Assembly: GCF_002831685.1 (NCBI RefSeq)
Contig: NZ_CP025119.1
Span: forward strand, 1,820,001 to 1,884,000
Direction: 5' to 3'
DNA from: Polaribacter sp. ALD11
Lineage (GTDB): Bacteria > Bacteroidota > Bacteroidia > Flavobacteriales > Flavobacteriaceae
DNA length: 64,000 bases
The translations under genes and the position numbers were made by a program. A model generated the notes under the pieces. It was given only the letters and a program-made list of their open reading frames with translations, was not told where the DNA came from and did no database searches. How positions within the stretch are numbered: position 1 is the first letter of the stretch; every line of letters begins with the position of its first letter. This document shows positions 35,174 to 45,757 of this stretch, in pieces.

Positions 35174-35350
35174 TTCTCTATCTAAGTAACTAACTCTATT
35201 AATTTTTCCTAGAATCTTCATCGCTTTAAATGCAGCTGAATCACTTTTATTTTCATCTATAAAACGGTAGTCACTAGATTTTTCTAATAAACGACAATAC
35301 CTATCTTCTAAATGTTGTCTGTAAGTTTTAAGTTGGTTTAGTCGTGACAT
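35156..35350 (-). CDS. Lacal_2735 family small protein
   Basis: 64 aa: MSRLNQLKTYRQHLEDRYCR, then LLEKSSDYRFIDENKSDSAA and FKAMKILGKINRVSYLDREL. Two amphipathic helices, soluble, charged. The pattern fits the Lacal_2735 family of Flavobacteriaceae, for which no function is known. It overlaps the end of the BtuF-like gene by 18 bp on the opposite strand. A perfect 17-bp inverted repeat stands just upstream. Confidence 0.75.
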   Translation of the reverse strand: MSRLNQLKTYRQHLEDRYCRLLEKSSDYRFIDENKSDSAAFKAMKILGKINRVSYLDRELHSIS

Positions 35351-35359
35351 AGTATCATA

Positions 35360-35398
35360 GATTAGTCTTTAAATATAATAAATATTTAAAGACTAATC
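35360..35398. promoter_or_regulatory. Perfect 17-bp AT-rich inverted repeat
   Basis: GATTAGTCTTTAAATAT (35360-35376) is fully complementary to ATATTTAAAGACTAATC (35382-35398), with a 5-nt loop, between DUF4197 and the 64-aa gene. It has no T tract; either an operator-like site or an mRNA hairpin. Confidence 0.6.
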
Positions 35399-35411
35399 CA
35401 CTATAATTCAA

Positions 35412-36122
35412 TTATTTATTATCTTGTAAAGCAAAAACTTGCTTTAACAAAGCTGTATTTCTTAAACCTGCCTTTTCACGTATTCCTTTTTCTTCAACAG
35501 CAATCATTGTAAAAACACCTTTTAAAGCTTCTGTTGTAACATAATTTGTTAAATCTGGATTCACTTTTTTCACAAAGGGAATCGAATTATACCTCGAGAT
35601 TAAGTTATTCCAAACTTTATCTGCGCCTACTTTAGCAAAAGATTTATCTATTACTGGTGTAAAACTTTCGTATAAATTTTGCTCTGTTTTTGTTTGAAGA
35701 AAGCTTGTTGCAGCATTTTTTTCTCCTAAAAGGATATTTTTAGCATCATTAAATGTAATTTCTTTTACAGCATTTACAAAAATTGGCGTCGCCGTTTTTA
35801 CAGCATCCTCTGCAGCTCTATTTAAAACCTTAATACCTTCGTCGGCTAAATTACCTAAACCAATACTACGCAAACCTTTGTCTACTGCCTGTAATTCTTC
35901 TGGTAAAATAATTTTTACTAGTTGGTTTTTATAAAAACCATCTTTAGATGTTAACTTAGAAACCTGATTTTTAATTCCATTATCTAATGCTTGCCTTAAT
36001 CCATTACCTATTTGATCTTGAGATAAGCCTCCACCAGTTGGTAAATTCTTTACTACATTTTGTAATTCTGCACATCCTGCAAACTGAATTGCAATTACTA
36101 AAACTAAAATTCTTTTTATCAT
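35412..36122 (-). CDS. DUF4197 lipoprotein
   Basis: 236 aa with a lipoprotein signal (MIKRILVLVIAIQFAGC, lipid Cys 17). The rest matches DUF4197: GLSQDQIGNGLRQALDNGIKN, VKIILPEELQ, DAKNILLGEKNAATSFLQ, and YVTTEALKGVFTMIAVEEKGIREK. The region is all-helical and exported. The family has no established role. Same strand as DUF5522 and DUF4136 but separated by more than 50 bp from each. Confidence 0.9.
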   Translation of the reverse strand: MIKRILVLVIAIQFAGCAELQNVVKNLPTGGGLSQDQIGNGLRQALDNGIKNQVSKLTSKDGFYKNQLVKIILPEELQAVDKGLRSIGLGNLADEGIKVLNRAAEDAVKTATPIFVNAVKEITFNDAKNILLGEKNAATSFLQTKTEQNLYESFTPVIDKSFAKVGADKVWNNLISRYNSIPFVKKVNPDLTNYVTTEALKGVFTMIAVEEKGIREKAGLRNTALLKQVFALQDNK

Positions 36123-36174
36123 TTTTCTAAATTTATCTACTCTTATGAAACTTTTTTCTTCTGAAAGTCACTAT

Positions 36175-36395
<221 letters not shown>

Positions 36396-36399
36396 TTAT

Positions 36400-36945
36400 T
36401 TATTTATTTTTTCCAGGAGGAAATCTAGAAACAATTTCTTTTACAAACTCTTTAATTCTAGCTTCCTTCTTTTCTCTATTCTGAGTTTTTAAAGCACCAG
36501 TACCAACACCTTGCCAAACCAACTCTTTTCTCTCTTTATCTATAAAATCTATGAACAATGTTCCTTCTGTGTATTGGGAAACATTTACATTTCTATTCAT
36601 TCCATTATTCATCCAAGGGTTCCAACCCCAACCAAAACCGTAACCAAAATTATTATTCTGATTCACGTTTACTTTTTCTCTTGATTTTGTAAAAATGCTC
36701 ACTAACATATCAGGATTAGTAGATTTTGTCATTCCCAAAATAGAAAGTTCAGCTTCAATAGCTCTTAAAATTCTTTTTTTATCTAGATCAGAAATTTTAG
36801 CTTTATCAATACCTGTTTTATAAAAAGCATACGTTTTATACTTATTGAAGTCTACTTTGGTATCATAATCTGTAGCTACTTTAACAGAACTGCAAGAAGA
36901 TAACGCAATCGCTAAAAACAACATAAAGGGTTTTAATAGTTTCAT
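36400..36945 (-). CDS. DUF4136 lipoprotein
   Basis: 181 aa from ATG 36945; the longer frame start at 36975 adds a non-signal sequence. Lipoprotein signal MKLLKPFMLFLAIALSSC, then the DUF4136 pattern SVKVATDYDTKVDFNKYKTYAF, RILRAIEAELSILGM and FIDFIDKERKELVWQGVG. A glycine/asparagine-rich insert (GYGFGWGWNPWMNNG) lies in the middle. Probably exported to the outer membrane, role unknown. Own terminator downstream. Confidence 0.9.
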   Translation of the reverse strand: MKLLKPFMLFLAIALSSCSSVKVATDYDTKVDFNKYKTYAFYKTGIDKAKISDLDKKRILRAIEAELSILGMTKSTNPDMLVSIFTKSREKVNVNQNNNFGYGFGWGWNPWMNNGMNRNVNVSQYTEGTLFIDFIDKERKELVWQGVGTGALKTQNREKKEARIKEFVKEIVSRFPPGKNK

Positions 36946-36975
36946 AAGTTTATATTTTAAAATTACTGAATTCAA

Positions 36976-37277
36976 TAATACTTTTCAATTAAACTGGTAC
37001 CGATTTATATTGATACGCTTACTAAATAATTATCAAAAAACATGCCAAAACCTAAACAACATCCTCTTTTCAGTTTCGAAAGTTACTCATTAAAAAGGTT
37101 TTACAAAAATAATCCTATCTTTAAAAGAAAACCAAGACTTATGTTATCTTGAAAGTTCAACTAGAGTAATATTATATTTTTTACAAGTTGAAATAATTCG
37201 ATAAACTTTTAAAAAATAAAAAAAGTTATATTGCCTATTATAAAAGAAAGATACACTTAAATAAAACAACAACTCTA
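36976..37277. other. Gap of about 300 bp
   Basis: AT-rich. A 36-codon frame from 37041 (MPKPKQHPLFSF...) has no support. TATATTGC near 37232 is one base off a -7 box for the VanY-like gene. No repeat or RNA gene seen. Confidence 0.4.
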
Positions 37278-38087
37278 TTGCAACATAAAATTTTGAGCAT
37301 TTATAAAATATTTATAATATTTGTTTTTAGCACATTGTTCTTCGGAAATTTCACCAGTTGTAAACCGAAACAAAAAAACAGATCATCCGAATTAATCTTT
37401 ACTTCTAAAGAAGAGAAAGATACAATTCCAAAATATCCAAATTACCTTACAAAAGAATATGTTTTAGGTAAGTTTGATTATACAAAAAATTTAGGATTTA
37501 AAGTCGTACCCAAACAAAATTCAACCAAAAAAATATATCTAAGAAAAGAAGTTTTAGTCAATTTCCTATTGATGAAAGATGCTGCTGCAAAAGATGAAAT
37601 TGTCCTGAAAATAATTTCTGGAACTCGAAACTTCAAGCATCAAAAAAGAATTTGGAATTATAAATGGAATGAAAAATACAATTATCTTACTCCGTTAAAC
37701 CGAGTTATAAAAATTCTAGAATATAGTGCTATGCCATCCACCTCTAGACACCATTGGGGCACCGATTTAGATTTGAATAGTTTAAATAATGCCTATTTTT
37801 TAAACGGAAAAGGTAAAGCAACCTATAATTGGCTTCAAGAAAATGCATCAAAGTTTGGCTTCTATCAAGTTTACACCTCTAAAAAAACAGGAAGAAAAGG
37901 GTATAATGAAGAAAAATGGCATTGGTCTTACCTTCCACTCTCTTCTATATATTTAAACTACTACAATACACACATTACACAGAAAGATATTACTAATTTT
38001 GAAGGACAGGAATTCTTTACAAAACTGAATATTATAAAAAATTACGTAAATGGAATTAATGAAAAAATCTTAAAACTAAAACCTTAA
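37278..38087 (+). CDS. M15 family peptidase (VanY-like D-Ala-D-Ala carboxypeptidase), lipoprotein
   Basis: 269 aa. The start is TTG 37278 (LQHKILSIYKIF), giving a signal with Cys (FFGNFTSC). Catalytic motifs of the LAS/M15 family are present: SRHHWGTDLDL (SxHxxGxxxD, His and Asp zinc ligands) and EEKWHWSY (Glu base and His ligand). It likely trims peptidoglycan stem peptides from the periplasmic face. It stands 75 bp before icmF without visible functional linkage. Confidence 0.88.
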   Translation: MQHKILSIYKIFIIFVFSTLFFGNFTSCKPKQKNRSSELIFTSKEEKDTIPKYPNYLTKEYVLGKFDYTKNLGFKVVPKQNSTKKIYLRKEVLVNFLLMKDAAAKDEIVLKIISGTRNFKHQKRIWNYKWNEKYNYLTPLNRVIKILEYSAMPSTSRHHWGTDLDLNSLNNAYFLNGKGKATYNWLQENASKFGFYQVYTSKKTGRKGYNEEKWHWSYLPLSSIYLNYYNTHITQKDITNFEGQEFFTKLNIIKNYVNGINEKILKLKP

Positions 38088-38161
38088 GACTTTCATAAAA
38101 TTATTCTTTCTTTTTTGAAAATTCCGTAAATTGCAAGTCTAAAATCAAACATTTATTACGA

Positions 38162-41100
38162 ATGGAACAAATTACAACCTATAAACCTACCTATAAAGTA
38201 CGAATTGTAACTGCTGCTGCGCTGTTTGATGGTCATGATGCTGCCATAAATATTATGCGTAGAATTATTCAGTCTACAGGCGTTGAAGTAATTCACTTAG
38301 GCCACGACAGATCTGTGGAAGAAGTAGTTAATTGTGCCATTCAAGAAGACGTAAATGCAATTGCAATAACCTCTTACCAAGGAGGCCACAACGAGTATTT
38401 TAAATACATGCACGATTTATTGCAAGAAAAAGGTGCAGGACATATTAAAATATTTGGCGGCGGAGGCGGCGTAATTCTTCCTGAAGAAATTAAAGAATTG
38501 ATGGAGTATGGAATTACCAGAATATACTCACCAGATGATGGACGAGCATTAGGTTTGCAAGGAATGATTAATGACTTGGTTAAAACTTCTGATTTTGCTA
38601 TTGGTAATCATTTAGATGTTGATGTAAATGATTTATCGAATAAAGAAGCTAGAAAAATTGCGAGAGTAATTTCTTCAGCAGAAAACTTCCCTGAAGTTGC
38701 AAAAGAAACTCTAGATAAAATTCATATAAAAAATAAAGATTCTAAAACTCCGGTTTTAGGAATTACAGGAACCGGTGGTTCTGGAAAATCTTCTTTAGTA
38801 GACGAGTTGGTTCGAAGATTTTTAATTGATTTTCCAGAAAAAACAGTAGGTTTAATTTCTGTAGATCCTTCAAAAAGAAAAACAGGTGGCGCACTTTTAG
38901 GAGATCGAATTCGTATGAATTCTATTAACAATTCTCGTGTTTACATGCGTTCTTTAGCAACAAGACAATCTAATTTAGCATTGTCTAAATATGTAAATGA
39001 AGCGGTGCAAGTTTTAAAGGCTGCTGAATTTGATTTAATTATTTTAGAAACTTCGGGTATTGGACAATCGGATACAGAAATTATAGAACATTCAGATACT
39101 TCATTGTATGTAATGACACCAGAATTTGGTGCAGCAACACAGTTAGAAAAAATTGACATGCTAGATTTTGCAGATTTAGTTGCCATTAATAAGTTTGATA
39201 AACGTGGAGCTTTAGATGCTGTTAGAGATGTAAAAAAACAATACATGCGCAACAATAATTTGTGGCACATTCACCAAGATGATTTACCTGTTTATGGTAC
39301 TATAGCCTCACAGTTTAATGACCCAGGAATGAATACTTTGTACAAAAGTATTATGGACAAGTTGGTGGAGAAAACAGGTGTAGATTTAAAATCGAAAATG
39401 GAAATTACCAAAGAAATGTCTGAGAAAATCTTTGTAATTCCGCCAGCAAGAGTTCGTTATTTGTCTGAAATTGCAGAAAGCAATAGATCTTATGACAAAA
39501 AAGTTGACGACCAAGTTGTGGTTGCTCAAAAATTATACGGAATTCATCAAACCATTGAGTCTATCACAAATTCATCCGTAGAAATTATTAAAACGGGTTT
39601 AAATGAAGATGAAATTATTTCTCTTGAAATTTCTGAAGACGATAAAGCCTTTTTAAAATTATTAATAGCGCAATTCGAAAAAGTAAAACTAAACTTCGAT
39701 CCACTAAACTGGGAAATCATTTTAAACTGGCAAGAAAAGGTTCAGAAATATAAAGATCCAATTTATACGTTTAAAGTTCGTGACAAAGAAATTAAAATAG
39801 AAACACACTCAGAATCGCTTTCTCATACACAGATACCAAAAATAGCCTTACCAAAATACCAAGCTTGGGGAGATTTATTACGTTGGAACTTGCAAGAAAA
39901 TGTTCCTGGAGAATTTCCTTACACAGCAGGTTTGTATCCGTTTAAAAGAACTGGTGAAGACCCAACAAGAATGTTTGCTGGTGAAGGTGGACCAGAAAGA
40001 ACCAACAGACGTTTTCATTATGTGAGTTTAGGTATGGATGCAAAACGCCTTTCTACTGCTTTCGATTCTGTTACTTTATATGGAAATGATCCTGGTAAAA
40101 GACCAGATATTTATGGGAAAATTGGAAACGCAGGGGTTTCAATTTGTTGTTTAGACGATGCTAAGAAATTATATTCTGGTTTCGATTTAAGTCACCACAT
40201 GACTTCTGTTTCTATGACCATAAATGGACCCGCACCCATGTTGTTAGGTTTCTTTATGAATGCTGCCATTGATCAGAATTGTGAGAAATATATTGTAGAA
40301 AATAAATTAGAAAAACAAGTTGACGCTAAATTCAATGACATTTATGAGTCTAAAGGATTAGAAAGACCAACATATCAAGGGAAATTACCTGAAGGAAATA
40401 ATGGTTTAGGTTTAATGTTGTTAGGTTTAACGGGAGATTTAATTTTACCTTCGGAAGTCTATCAACAAATAAAAAAAGACACATTAGCACAAGTTAGAGG
40501 AACAGTACAAGCAGATATTTTAAAAGAAGATCAGGCACAGAATACCTGTATTTTTTCTACGGAATTTGCACTTCGTTTAATGGGAGATGTACAAGAATAT
40601 TTCATTGAAAAACAGGTGAGAAACTTTTATTCTGTTTCTATTTCTGGGTATCATATAGCAGAAGCTGGTGCAAATCCTATTACACAATTGGCTTTGACCT
40701 TGTCTAACGGGTTTACATACGTTGAGTATTATTTAAGTCGCGGAATGGACATTAATAAATTCGGACCAAACTTATCTTTCTTTTTCTCTAACGGAATTGA
40801 CCCTGAATATTCAGTAATTGGTAGAGTTGCTCGTAAAATTTGGGCAAAAGCCATGAAAATTAAATACGGTGCAAACCCGAGAGCACAAATGTTAAAATAT
40901 CATATTCAGACTTCTGGTCGTTCTTTACACGCGCAAGAAATCGATTTTAATGATATTAGAACAACATTGCAAGCGTTGTATGCAATTAACGATAACTGTA
41001 ATTCTTTACATACAAATGCCTATGATGAAGCAATTACAACACCAACGGAAGAATCTGTAAGAAGAGCGATGGCGATTCAGTTAATCATCAACAAAGAATT

Positions 41101-41596
41101 AGGTTTAACTAAAAATGAAAACCCGATTCAAGGCGCTTTTATTATTGAAGAATTAACCGATTTGGTAGAAGAAGCTGTCTTATTAGAATTCGATAGAATT
41201 ACAGAACGTGGAGGCGTTTTAGGGGCGATGGAAACCATGTATCAACGTTCTAAAATACAGGAAGAAAGCATGTATTATGAAACATTAAAACATAATGGAG
41301 AATTCCCTATTATTGGTGTAAATACCTTCTTAAGCTCTAAAGGATCGCCTACAGTTGTGCCCGAAGAAGTGATTCGTGCAACCGAAGAAGAGAAGCAATT
41401 CCAAATTCAAACGAAAGATTTATTAAACACCGCAAACCTTAAAAAGGTGAAAGAACAAGTTGCAATTTTACAAGAAGCTGCTGTTCAAAATGAAAATTTA
41501 TTTGATAAATTAATGGAAGCAACCAAAGTTTGTTCTTTAGGACAAATTACAGAAGCGTTGTTTAAAGTTGGTGGACAATATCGTAGAAACATGTAA
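38162..41596 (+). CDS. icmF: Fused isobutyryl-CoA mutase with G-protein chaperone
   Basis: 1144 aa, the IcmF architecture: N-terminal B12-binding domain with [14 protein letters not shown] (DxH, H25 as cobalt ligand), a central G3E-type GTPase (P-loop GTGGSGKS about 203-210; NKFDKRG guanine specificity) that guards B12 loading, and a C-terminal (beta/alpha)8 mutase with [24 protein letters not shown]. It interconverts isobutyryl-CoA and n-butyryl-CoA, and may also act on pivalyl-CoA. Databases often call it methylmalonyl-CoA mutase, but methylmalonyl-CoA mutase lacks this fused order. Free-standing unit with a terminator. Confidence 0.93.
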   Translation: MEQITTYKPTYKVRIVTAAALFDGHDAAINIMRRIIQSTGVEVIHLGHDRSVEEVVNCAIQEDVNAIAITSYQGGHNEYFKYMHDLLQEKGAGHIKIFGGGGGVILPEEIKELMEYGITRIYSPDDGRALGLQGMINDLVKTSDFAIGNHLDVDVNDLSNKEARKIARVISSAENFPEVAKETLDKIHIKNKDSKTPVLGITGTGGSGKSSLVDELVRRFLIDFPEKTVGLISVDPSKRKTGGALLGDRIRMNSINNSRVYMRSLATRQSNLALSKYVNEAVQVLKAAEFDLIILETSGIGQSDTEIIEHSDTSLYVMTPEFGAATQLEKIDMLDFADLVAINKFDKRGALDAVRDVKKQYMRNNNLWHIHQDDLPVYGTIASQFNDPGMNTLYKSIMDKLVEKTGVDLKSKMEITKEMSEKIFVIPPARVRYLSEIAESNRSYDKKVDDQVVVAQKLYGIHQTIESITNSSVEIIKTGLNEDEIISLEISEDDKAFLKLLIAQFEKVKLNFDPLNWEIILNWQEKVQKYKDPIYTFKVRDKEIKIETHSESLSHTQIPKIALPKYQAWGDLLRWNLQENVPGEFPYTAGLYPFKRTGEDPTRMFAGEGGPERTNRRFHYVSLGMDAKRLSTAFDSVTLYGNDPGKRPDIYGKIGNAGVSICCLDDAKKLYSGFDLSHHMTSVSMTINGPAPMLLGFFMNAAIDQNCEKYIVENKLEKQVDAKFNDIYESKGLERPTYQGKLPEGNNGLGLMLLGLTGDLILPSEVYQQIKKDTLAQVRGTVQADILKEDQAQNTCIFSTEFALRLMGDVQEYFIEKQVRNFYSVSISGYHIAEAGANPITQLALTLSNGFTYVEYYLSRGMDINKFGPNLSFFFSNGIDPEYSVIGRVARKIWAKAMKIKYGANPRAQMLKYHIQTSGRSLHAQEIDFNDIRTTLQALYAINDNCNSLHTNAYDEAITTPTEESVRRAMAIQLIINKELGLTKNENPIQGAFIIEELTDLVEEAVLLEFDRITERGGVLGAMETMYQRSKIQEESMYYETLKHNGEFPIIGVNTFLSSKGSPTVVPEEVIRATEEEKQFQIQTKDLLNTANLKKVKEQVAILQEAAVQNENLFDKLMEATKVCSLGQITEALFKVGGQYRRNM

Positions 41597-41700
41597 GCAG
41601 AGAACCAGTTTTTTATTGAAAATTTTGAATGAATCGCTTATGCCGCTTTTGGGCGGTATCTCAAAATATCAGAAGACATTCGTCTCAATTATAACTAAAA

Positions 41701-41730
41701 AAAAATCCGCACAAGTTGTGCGGATTTTTT
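41701..41730. terminator. Bidirectional terminator between icmF and the PLP enzyme
   Basis: AAAAATCCGCACAA (41701-41714) pairs with TTGTGCGGATTTTT (41716-41729). Confidence 0.92.
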
Positions 41731-41755
41731 AATTATGTATTTCTCAAAAGGGTTT

Positions 41756-42916
41756 CTATAATTTTAAAGCACGCTCTAAATCTGCTAACAAATCGTCTTC
41801 ATCTTCGATACCAACACTCAAACGAATTATGCTATCTGTAATTCCTGTTTTTAAACGTTCTTCTTCTGGCATGGATGCATGAGACATGGTTGCAGAATGA
41901 TTTACCATACTTTCTACACCACCCAAAGATTCTGCTAGCGTAAAAAACTCGATATTATCTAAAAATTTAAACGTTGCTTCTTTACTTTCATCTTTTAAAC
42001 TGAAAGAAACCACCCCACCAAAATCCTTCATTTGTTTTTTGGCAATTTCATGATTAGGGTGTTCCTCTAAACCAGGATAATAAACCGCACCAACTTTTGG
42101 ATGCTTATTTAAAAAATTAGCAACTGCTCGTCCGTTTTCACAATGACGTTGCATTCTAATATGCAATGTTTTTATACCTCTTAATGCTAAAAAAGAATCC
42201 ATTGGACCTGCAACTGCGCCAGCAGCAAACTGAATAAAATGGATTTCTTCAGCTAATTTTTCATCTTTTACAATTAAAGCACCCATTAACACATCTGAAT
42301 GTCCTGCTAAATATTTTGTTACAGAATGCATTACAATGTCTGCGCCTAAATCTAAAGGTTGTTGTAAATATGGTGTTGCAAATGTATTATCTACTCCAAT
42401 CAAAATTTCTGAATTCACTTCTTTTACTGCAGTACAAATTGCTTCAATATCTGCAATTTTCATTAAGGGATTTGTTGGCGTTTCTAACCAAACTAATTTC
42501 GTTTTTTCTGTAATTGCTTTCGCTACATTTTCTGATGAATTAATATCTACGTATATAAATTCCAATCCGTATTTTTCAAACAATCTAGTAAACATTCTAT
42601 ACGTTCCTCCGTACAAATCGTTTCCTGCAATAATTTCATCACCAGGTTTTAGCGTTCTTAAGACACAATCTATTGCAGCCAAACCAGAAGAAAATGCAAA
42701 ACCATGTGTTCCGTTTTCTATGGAAGCTAGACTGTTTTCTAACGCGGTTCTGGTTGGGTTTGCTCCTCTTGAATAATTATATTCTTGAGCAACACCTGCA
42801 CCCGCTTGTGCATAGGTAGAAGTTTGAAAAATTGGTGGCACAATTGCGCCGGTTGATTTCTCTACTTTTTGACCTCCGTGAATTGTTTTGGTATTGAATT
42901 TCATTTTTTTCTTCAA
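41756..42916 (-). CDS. Cystathionine gamma-synthase / gamma-lyase type PLP enzyme
   Basis: 386 aa, fold-type I Cys/Met metabolism family. Marks: TIHGGQKVEKSTGAIVPPI, YNYSRGANPTRTALENSLA, VWLETPTNPLMKI, and the PLP lysine in HSVTKYLAGHSDVLMG. It makes cystathionine from an activated homoserine, or cleaves cystathionine; the branch cannot be settled from the sequence, so no gene symbol is given. The frame has two alternative ATGs (residues 1 and 5). Ends at the shared terminator with icmF. Confidence 0.93.
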   Translation of the reverse strand: MKKKMKFNTKTIHGGQKVEKSTGAIVPPIFQTSTYAQAGAGVAQEYNYSRGANPTRTALENSLASIENGTHGFAFSSGLAAIDCVLRTLKPGDEIIAGNDLYGGTYRMFTRLFEKYGLEFIYVDINSSENVAKAITEKTKLVWLETPTNPLMKIADIEAICTAVKEVNSEILIGVDNTFATPYLQQPLDLGADIVMHSVTKYLAGHSDVLMGALIVKDEKLAEEIHFIQFAAGAVAGPMDSFLALRGIKTLHIRMQRHCENGRAVANFLNKHPKVGAVYYPGLEEHPNHEIAKKQMKDFGGVVSFSLKDESKEATFKFLDNIEFFTLAESLGGVESMVNHSATMSHASMPEEERLKTGITDSIIRLSVGIEDEDDLLADLERALKL

Positions 42917-42950
42917 GAATTATTTACAAACGATACAAACAGTCTGTAGC

Positions 42951-44186
42951 TTATTTAGTGAATTTCTTTATCAATTTTCCGACAGTTAATCCTTGCACAA
43001 GAATAGAGAAAACAACAACGATATAGGTAATTACTAGAAACAAATCGCGTTCCATGTTCTGAGTTAAACTCAAAGCCAAGGCAATAGAAATTCCACCACG
43101 CAGACCACCCCAAGTCATAATTAAGTTTGTTTTTGGTACAAACTCTAACTTCTTTGCATAAATTTTTATGGGTAATAACAGCGAAATGTATCTTGCAATT
43201 AATAATAACGGAATTATTATAAACCCTGCTAAAACATAAGTCGCTTCAAAGGTTAAGACTAAAATCTCCATTCCAATCATAACAAAAAGAATGGTATTTA
43301 AAAGCACGTCTATAAGTTCCCAAAACTTATCTACATAAGCTTCTGTAATTTCACCCATAGAAGACCTTCTAACAGTATCTGTACCTACAATTAAACCTGC
43401 GGTAACCATTGCTAAAGGTGCAGATAAATGAAAATGTTGCGCAAACAAAGTTCCACCCATAACAGCAGCAAGCGTTATAATTACTTCCGTTTCATAATCA
43501 TCAATACTTTTTAATAATCGGTAGGTAATCCAACCTATAATCAATCCAAGAATAATTCCACCAACAACCTCTACTAAAAATAATTCAGCAATATTACCAA
43601 AAGAGATTTCAGCACCACCACTTGCAATTTGATATATTGTTAGAAAAATGACAACACCTACTCCATCATTAAATAAAGATTCTCCAACAATCTTTGTTTC
43701 TAGGTTTTTTGGAGCTCCTACTTTTTTCATAATTCCTAAAACTGCAATAGGATCTGTTGGAGATATTAATGCTCCAAAAAGCAGGCAATAGATAAAATCT
43801 ACATCGAGATTTAATACCTTAAGTGCATAAAAAACGAGTACTCCAACCAAAAATGTTGAAATTAGCGTTCCAAGAGTTGCAAAAATTAATACTGGTTTTC
43901 GTTGAATTTTTAATTGCTGAAAGTTCGTATGTAATGCGCCTGCAAACAGTAGAAAACTTAACATTACATCTAAAAGTACCGTTTTAAAATCGATACTTGT
44001 AATGAGTTCTCTTTCTTTAAGTAGCAAGGTATCATCAAAATAACTTAGTACAAAAACAGCCAACGTAAACAGTATGGTTATCAACATTAAACCAATAGAA
44101 TTTGGCAATTTTAAAAACCTTGTGTTTATATAGCCAAACCCAGCTGAAAGCACTATTAAAACGGTTGCAATTAAAAAATAATTCAT
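42951..44186 (-). CDS. NhaP-type Na+(K+)/H+ antiporter (CPA1)
   Basis: Inner-membrane cation:proton antiporter of 411 aa, 12-13 spans. Family motifs: [30 protein letters not shown] (the ND pair of the CPA1 active site) and [16 protein letters not shown]. It exchanges Na+ or K+ for H+ and supports pH and salt balance, which fits a marine organism. The gene is followed by a DinB-like gene (6 bp gap between the start and the DinB stop), likely co-transcribed, with dinB first. Confidence 0.93.
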   Translation of the reverse strand: MNYFLIATVLIVLSAGFGYINTRFLKLPNSIGLMLITILFTLAVFVLSYFDDTLLLKERELITSIDFKTVLLDVMLSFLLFAGALHTNFQQLKIQRKPVLIFATLGTLISTFLVGVLVFYALKVLNLDVDFIYCLLFGALISPTDPIAVLGIMKKVGAPKNLETKIVGESLFNDGVGVVIFLTIYQIASGGAEISFGNIAELFLVEVVGGIILGLIIGWITYRLLKSIDDYETEVIITLAAVMGGTLFAQHFHLSAPLAMVTAGLIVGTDTVRRSSMGEITEAYVDKFWELIDVLLNTILFVMIGMEILVLTFEATYVLAGFIIIPLLLIARYISLLLPIKIYAKKLEFVPKTNLIMTWGGLRGGISIALALSLTQNMERDLFLVITYIVVVFSILVQGLTVGKLIKKFTK

Positions 44187-44192
44187 CTTAAT

Positions 44193-44648
44193 TTATAAAA
44201 ATTTTTTTATAGATCGTATCACTCCATAATGAATACCTTCGTGAAAGTTGTTAAACGCAATCGCACTCTCTATAGAATTTAAAACAAAACCTGTACTTGT
44301 TGGGTATTCTGTGTAATTCTCAAAAATTCCTGCTTCAAAATCTTCTTGCAACGTATCTGGCAATCCTAACAGTAATTCTTTTACTTCCTCAAACTCTTCT
44401 TCTGTAAAGTTCTTTGTTGGAAAAGTTCCTTTTTTATACTCTTCGATTAACTCATCTGGACATAGACAATTCAAACCAGAAAGTTTGTATTGTAAAACTT
44501 GTTGTGTAACGACTAAATGCGCTACATTCCAAGCAATATTATTCTTAAAACCTGCTGGAATTGTGTGAATTTGGTCTAAAGTTAAACCTTCTAATTCTTT
44601 TATAACTAAATCGCGAGATTTTCTTAAAACATCGAATTGTGTCTTCAT
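44193..44648 (-). CDS. DinB family protein
   Basis: 151 aa, four-helix DinB/YfiT-like fold: NIAWNVAHLVVTQQVLQYK (first His ligand) and FNNFHEGIHYGVIRS (HxxxH metal site). Family members are metal-dependent thiol- or damage-related enzymes, with the substrate rarely known. It precedes the antiporter gene by 6 bp and is divergent from the ArsC-like gene. Confidence 0.85.
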   Translation of the reverse strand: MKTQFDVLRKSRDLVIKELEGLTLDQIHTIPAGFKNNIAWNVAHLVVTQQVLQYKLSGLNCLCPDELIEEYKKGTFPTKNFTEEEFEEVKELLLGLPDTLQEDFEAGIFENYTEYPTSTGFVLNSIESAIAFNNFHEGIHYGVIRSIKKFL

Positions 44649-44689
44649 TTTTATGTTTATTTTTGAATGAACAAATATAATTGATTAAT

Positions 44690-45037
44690 ATGAAGAAAGT
44701 CTATTTTTTACAAACATGTGATACTTGCAAACGCATCTTAAAAGAAGTAAATACAGATGGTTTTGAGAAACAAGAAATAAAAGGTAATCCTATAAATGTT
44801 GCTCAATTAGAAGAAATGCATCAACTTTCTGCTAGTTATGAAGCATTATTTAACAAACGAGCAAAACTATATAAAGCGATGGATTTGAAAAACCAAGATA
44901 TTTCTGAGGCAGATTACAGACAATACCTATTAAATGAGTATACTTTTTTAAAACGTCCGGTTTTTATTGTTGATAAAGAAATATTTATTGGAAATAGTAA
45001 AAAAGTTGTCGCAGAATTAAAAGAGAAGATTGGTTAA
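44690..45037 (+). CDS. ArsC/Spx-family thiol protein
   Basis: 115 aa from ATG 44690, which begins the conserved MKKVYFLQTCDTCKRIL; the TTG at 44681 would add three residues. Thioredoxin-like ArsC/YffB/Spx fold with C11-x2-C14 (CDTC) and the conserved block KRPVFIVDKEIFIGNS. The family name arsenate reductase is common, but there is no ars operon here, and regulation of thiol stress is equally possible. Followed by the DUF4252 gene, convergent. Confidence 0.85.
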   Translation: MKKVYFLQTCDTCKRILKEVNTDGFEKQEIKGNPINVAQLEEMHQLSASYEALFNKRAKLYKAMDLKNQDISEADYRQYLLNEYTFLKRPVFIVDKEIFIGNSKKVVAELKEKIG

Positions 45038-45056
45038 ACCTTCTCTGTTAATTTTT

Positions 45057-45533
45057 TTATTTTGATGAAACGTTAATATCTGAAGAAGCAATCATCGCTG
45101 CTAATTCATCTTTTGTAATTTTGGTTTTCAAACCAAACAAAACAAGTTTATCAGTATTACTATTTGCTTTTATAATAATTTCTCTGATGTAGTTAGTCTT
45201 TTCAATAAAAAACAATGCTGCTTTACTCCCATTTTCTTTTACGCGAGCAAGTGTTTTAAAATTGTTTTTTCTACTGAATTTTCTAAAGTCTTTTGAAATA
45301 GTATTGTCTTCATTATCAAAAATCATTAATTTAAAATCACTCGATTTTTTAATGATATTCATTAAATCTCCGTCATTTTCATCATCTAAAAAAGAACCTG
45401 CCAATGATGCTGATAAATTGATTGAAAATGTAGATTGCTCTTTATTTATTTTATAGAATTTCTCAAACGCTACCTCTTGTGCAGAAATTGTTGTCATAAG
45501 AAGTGTAAAGAAAATTATTGCTAATTGTTTCAT
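45057..45533 (-). CDS. DUF4252 protein, exported
   Basis: 158 aa from ATG 45533, where a signal peptide begins (MKQLAIIFFTLLMTTISA, then QEVAFEKFY). The longer frame to 45701 has no signal-like start and is rejected. Mature part: KLMIFDNEDNTISKDFRKF, FFIEKTNYIREIIIKANSN. DUF4252 is a Bacteroidota family of exported proteins with no assigned role. Single unit. Confidence 0.85.
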   Translation of the reverse strand: MKQLAIIFFTLLMTTISAQEVAFEKFYKINKEQSTFSINLSASLAGSFLDDENDGDLMNIIKKSSDFKLMIFDNEDNTISKDFRKFSRKNNFKTLARVKENGSKAALFFIEKTNYIREIIIKANSNTDKLVLFGLKTKITKDELAAMIASSDINVSSK

Positions 45534-45757
45534 AATAGTCGGTTTTAATTTAAGACGACTACCAACAACGTTTGTTACAAATCTTATTTTAATGATTAAT
45601 TTGATAGGTATACTCCTATTAAGTTTTCTGTTTCCTTTGGTGCTTTCAAACCTATAAAAAACATTACTTTCAATCGATTTATATCGATAGGATAATTGCA
45701 CAAATTCTATAAAATAATATCTAAATTTTGTATTTTCGCAAACTAAATAATAATTTT

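Noticed and set aside
38162..41596. Calling IcmF a methylmalonyl-CoA mutase
   Set aside because: The order B12 domain, GTPase, mutase in one chain is diagnostic of IcmF rather than MutA/MutB.
42336..42776. Long frame opposite the PLP enzyme
   Set aside because: Antisense shadow of a clear gene; composition is a mirror of its codons.
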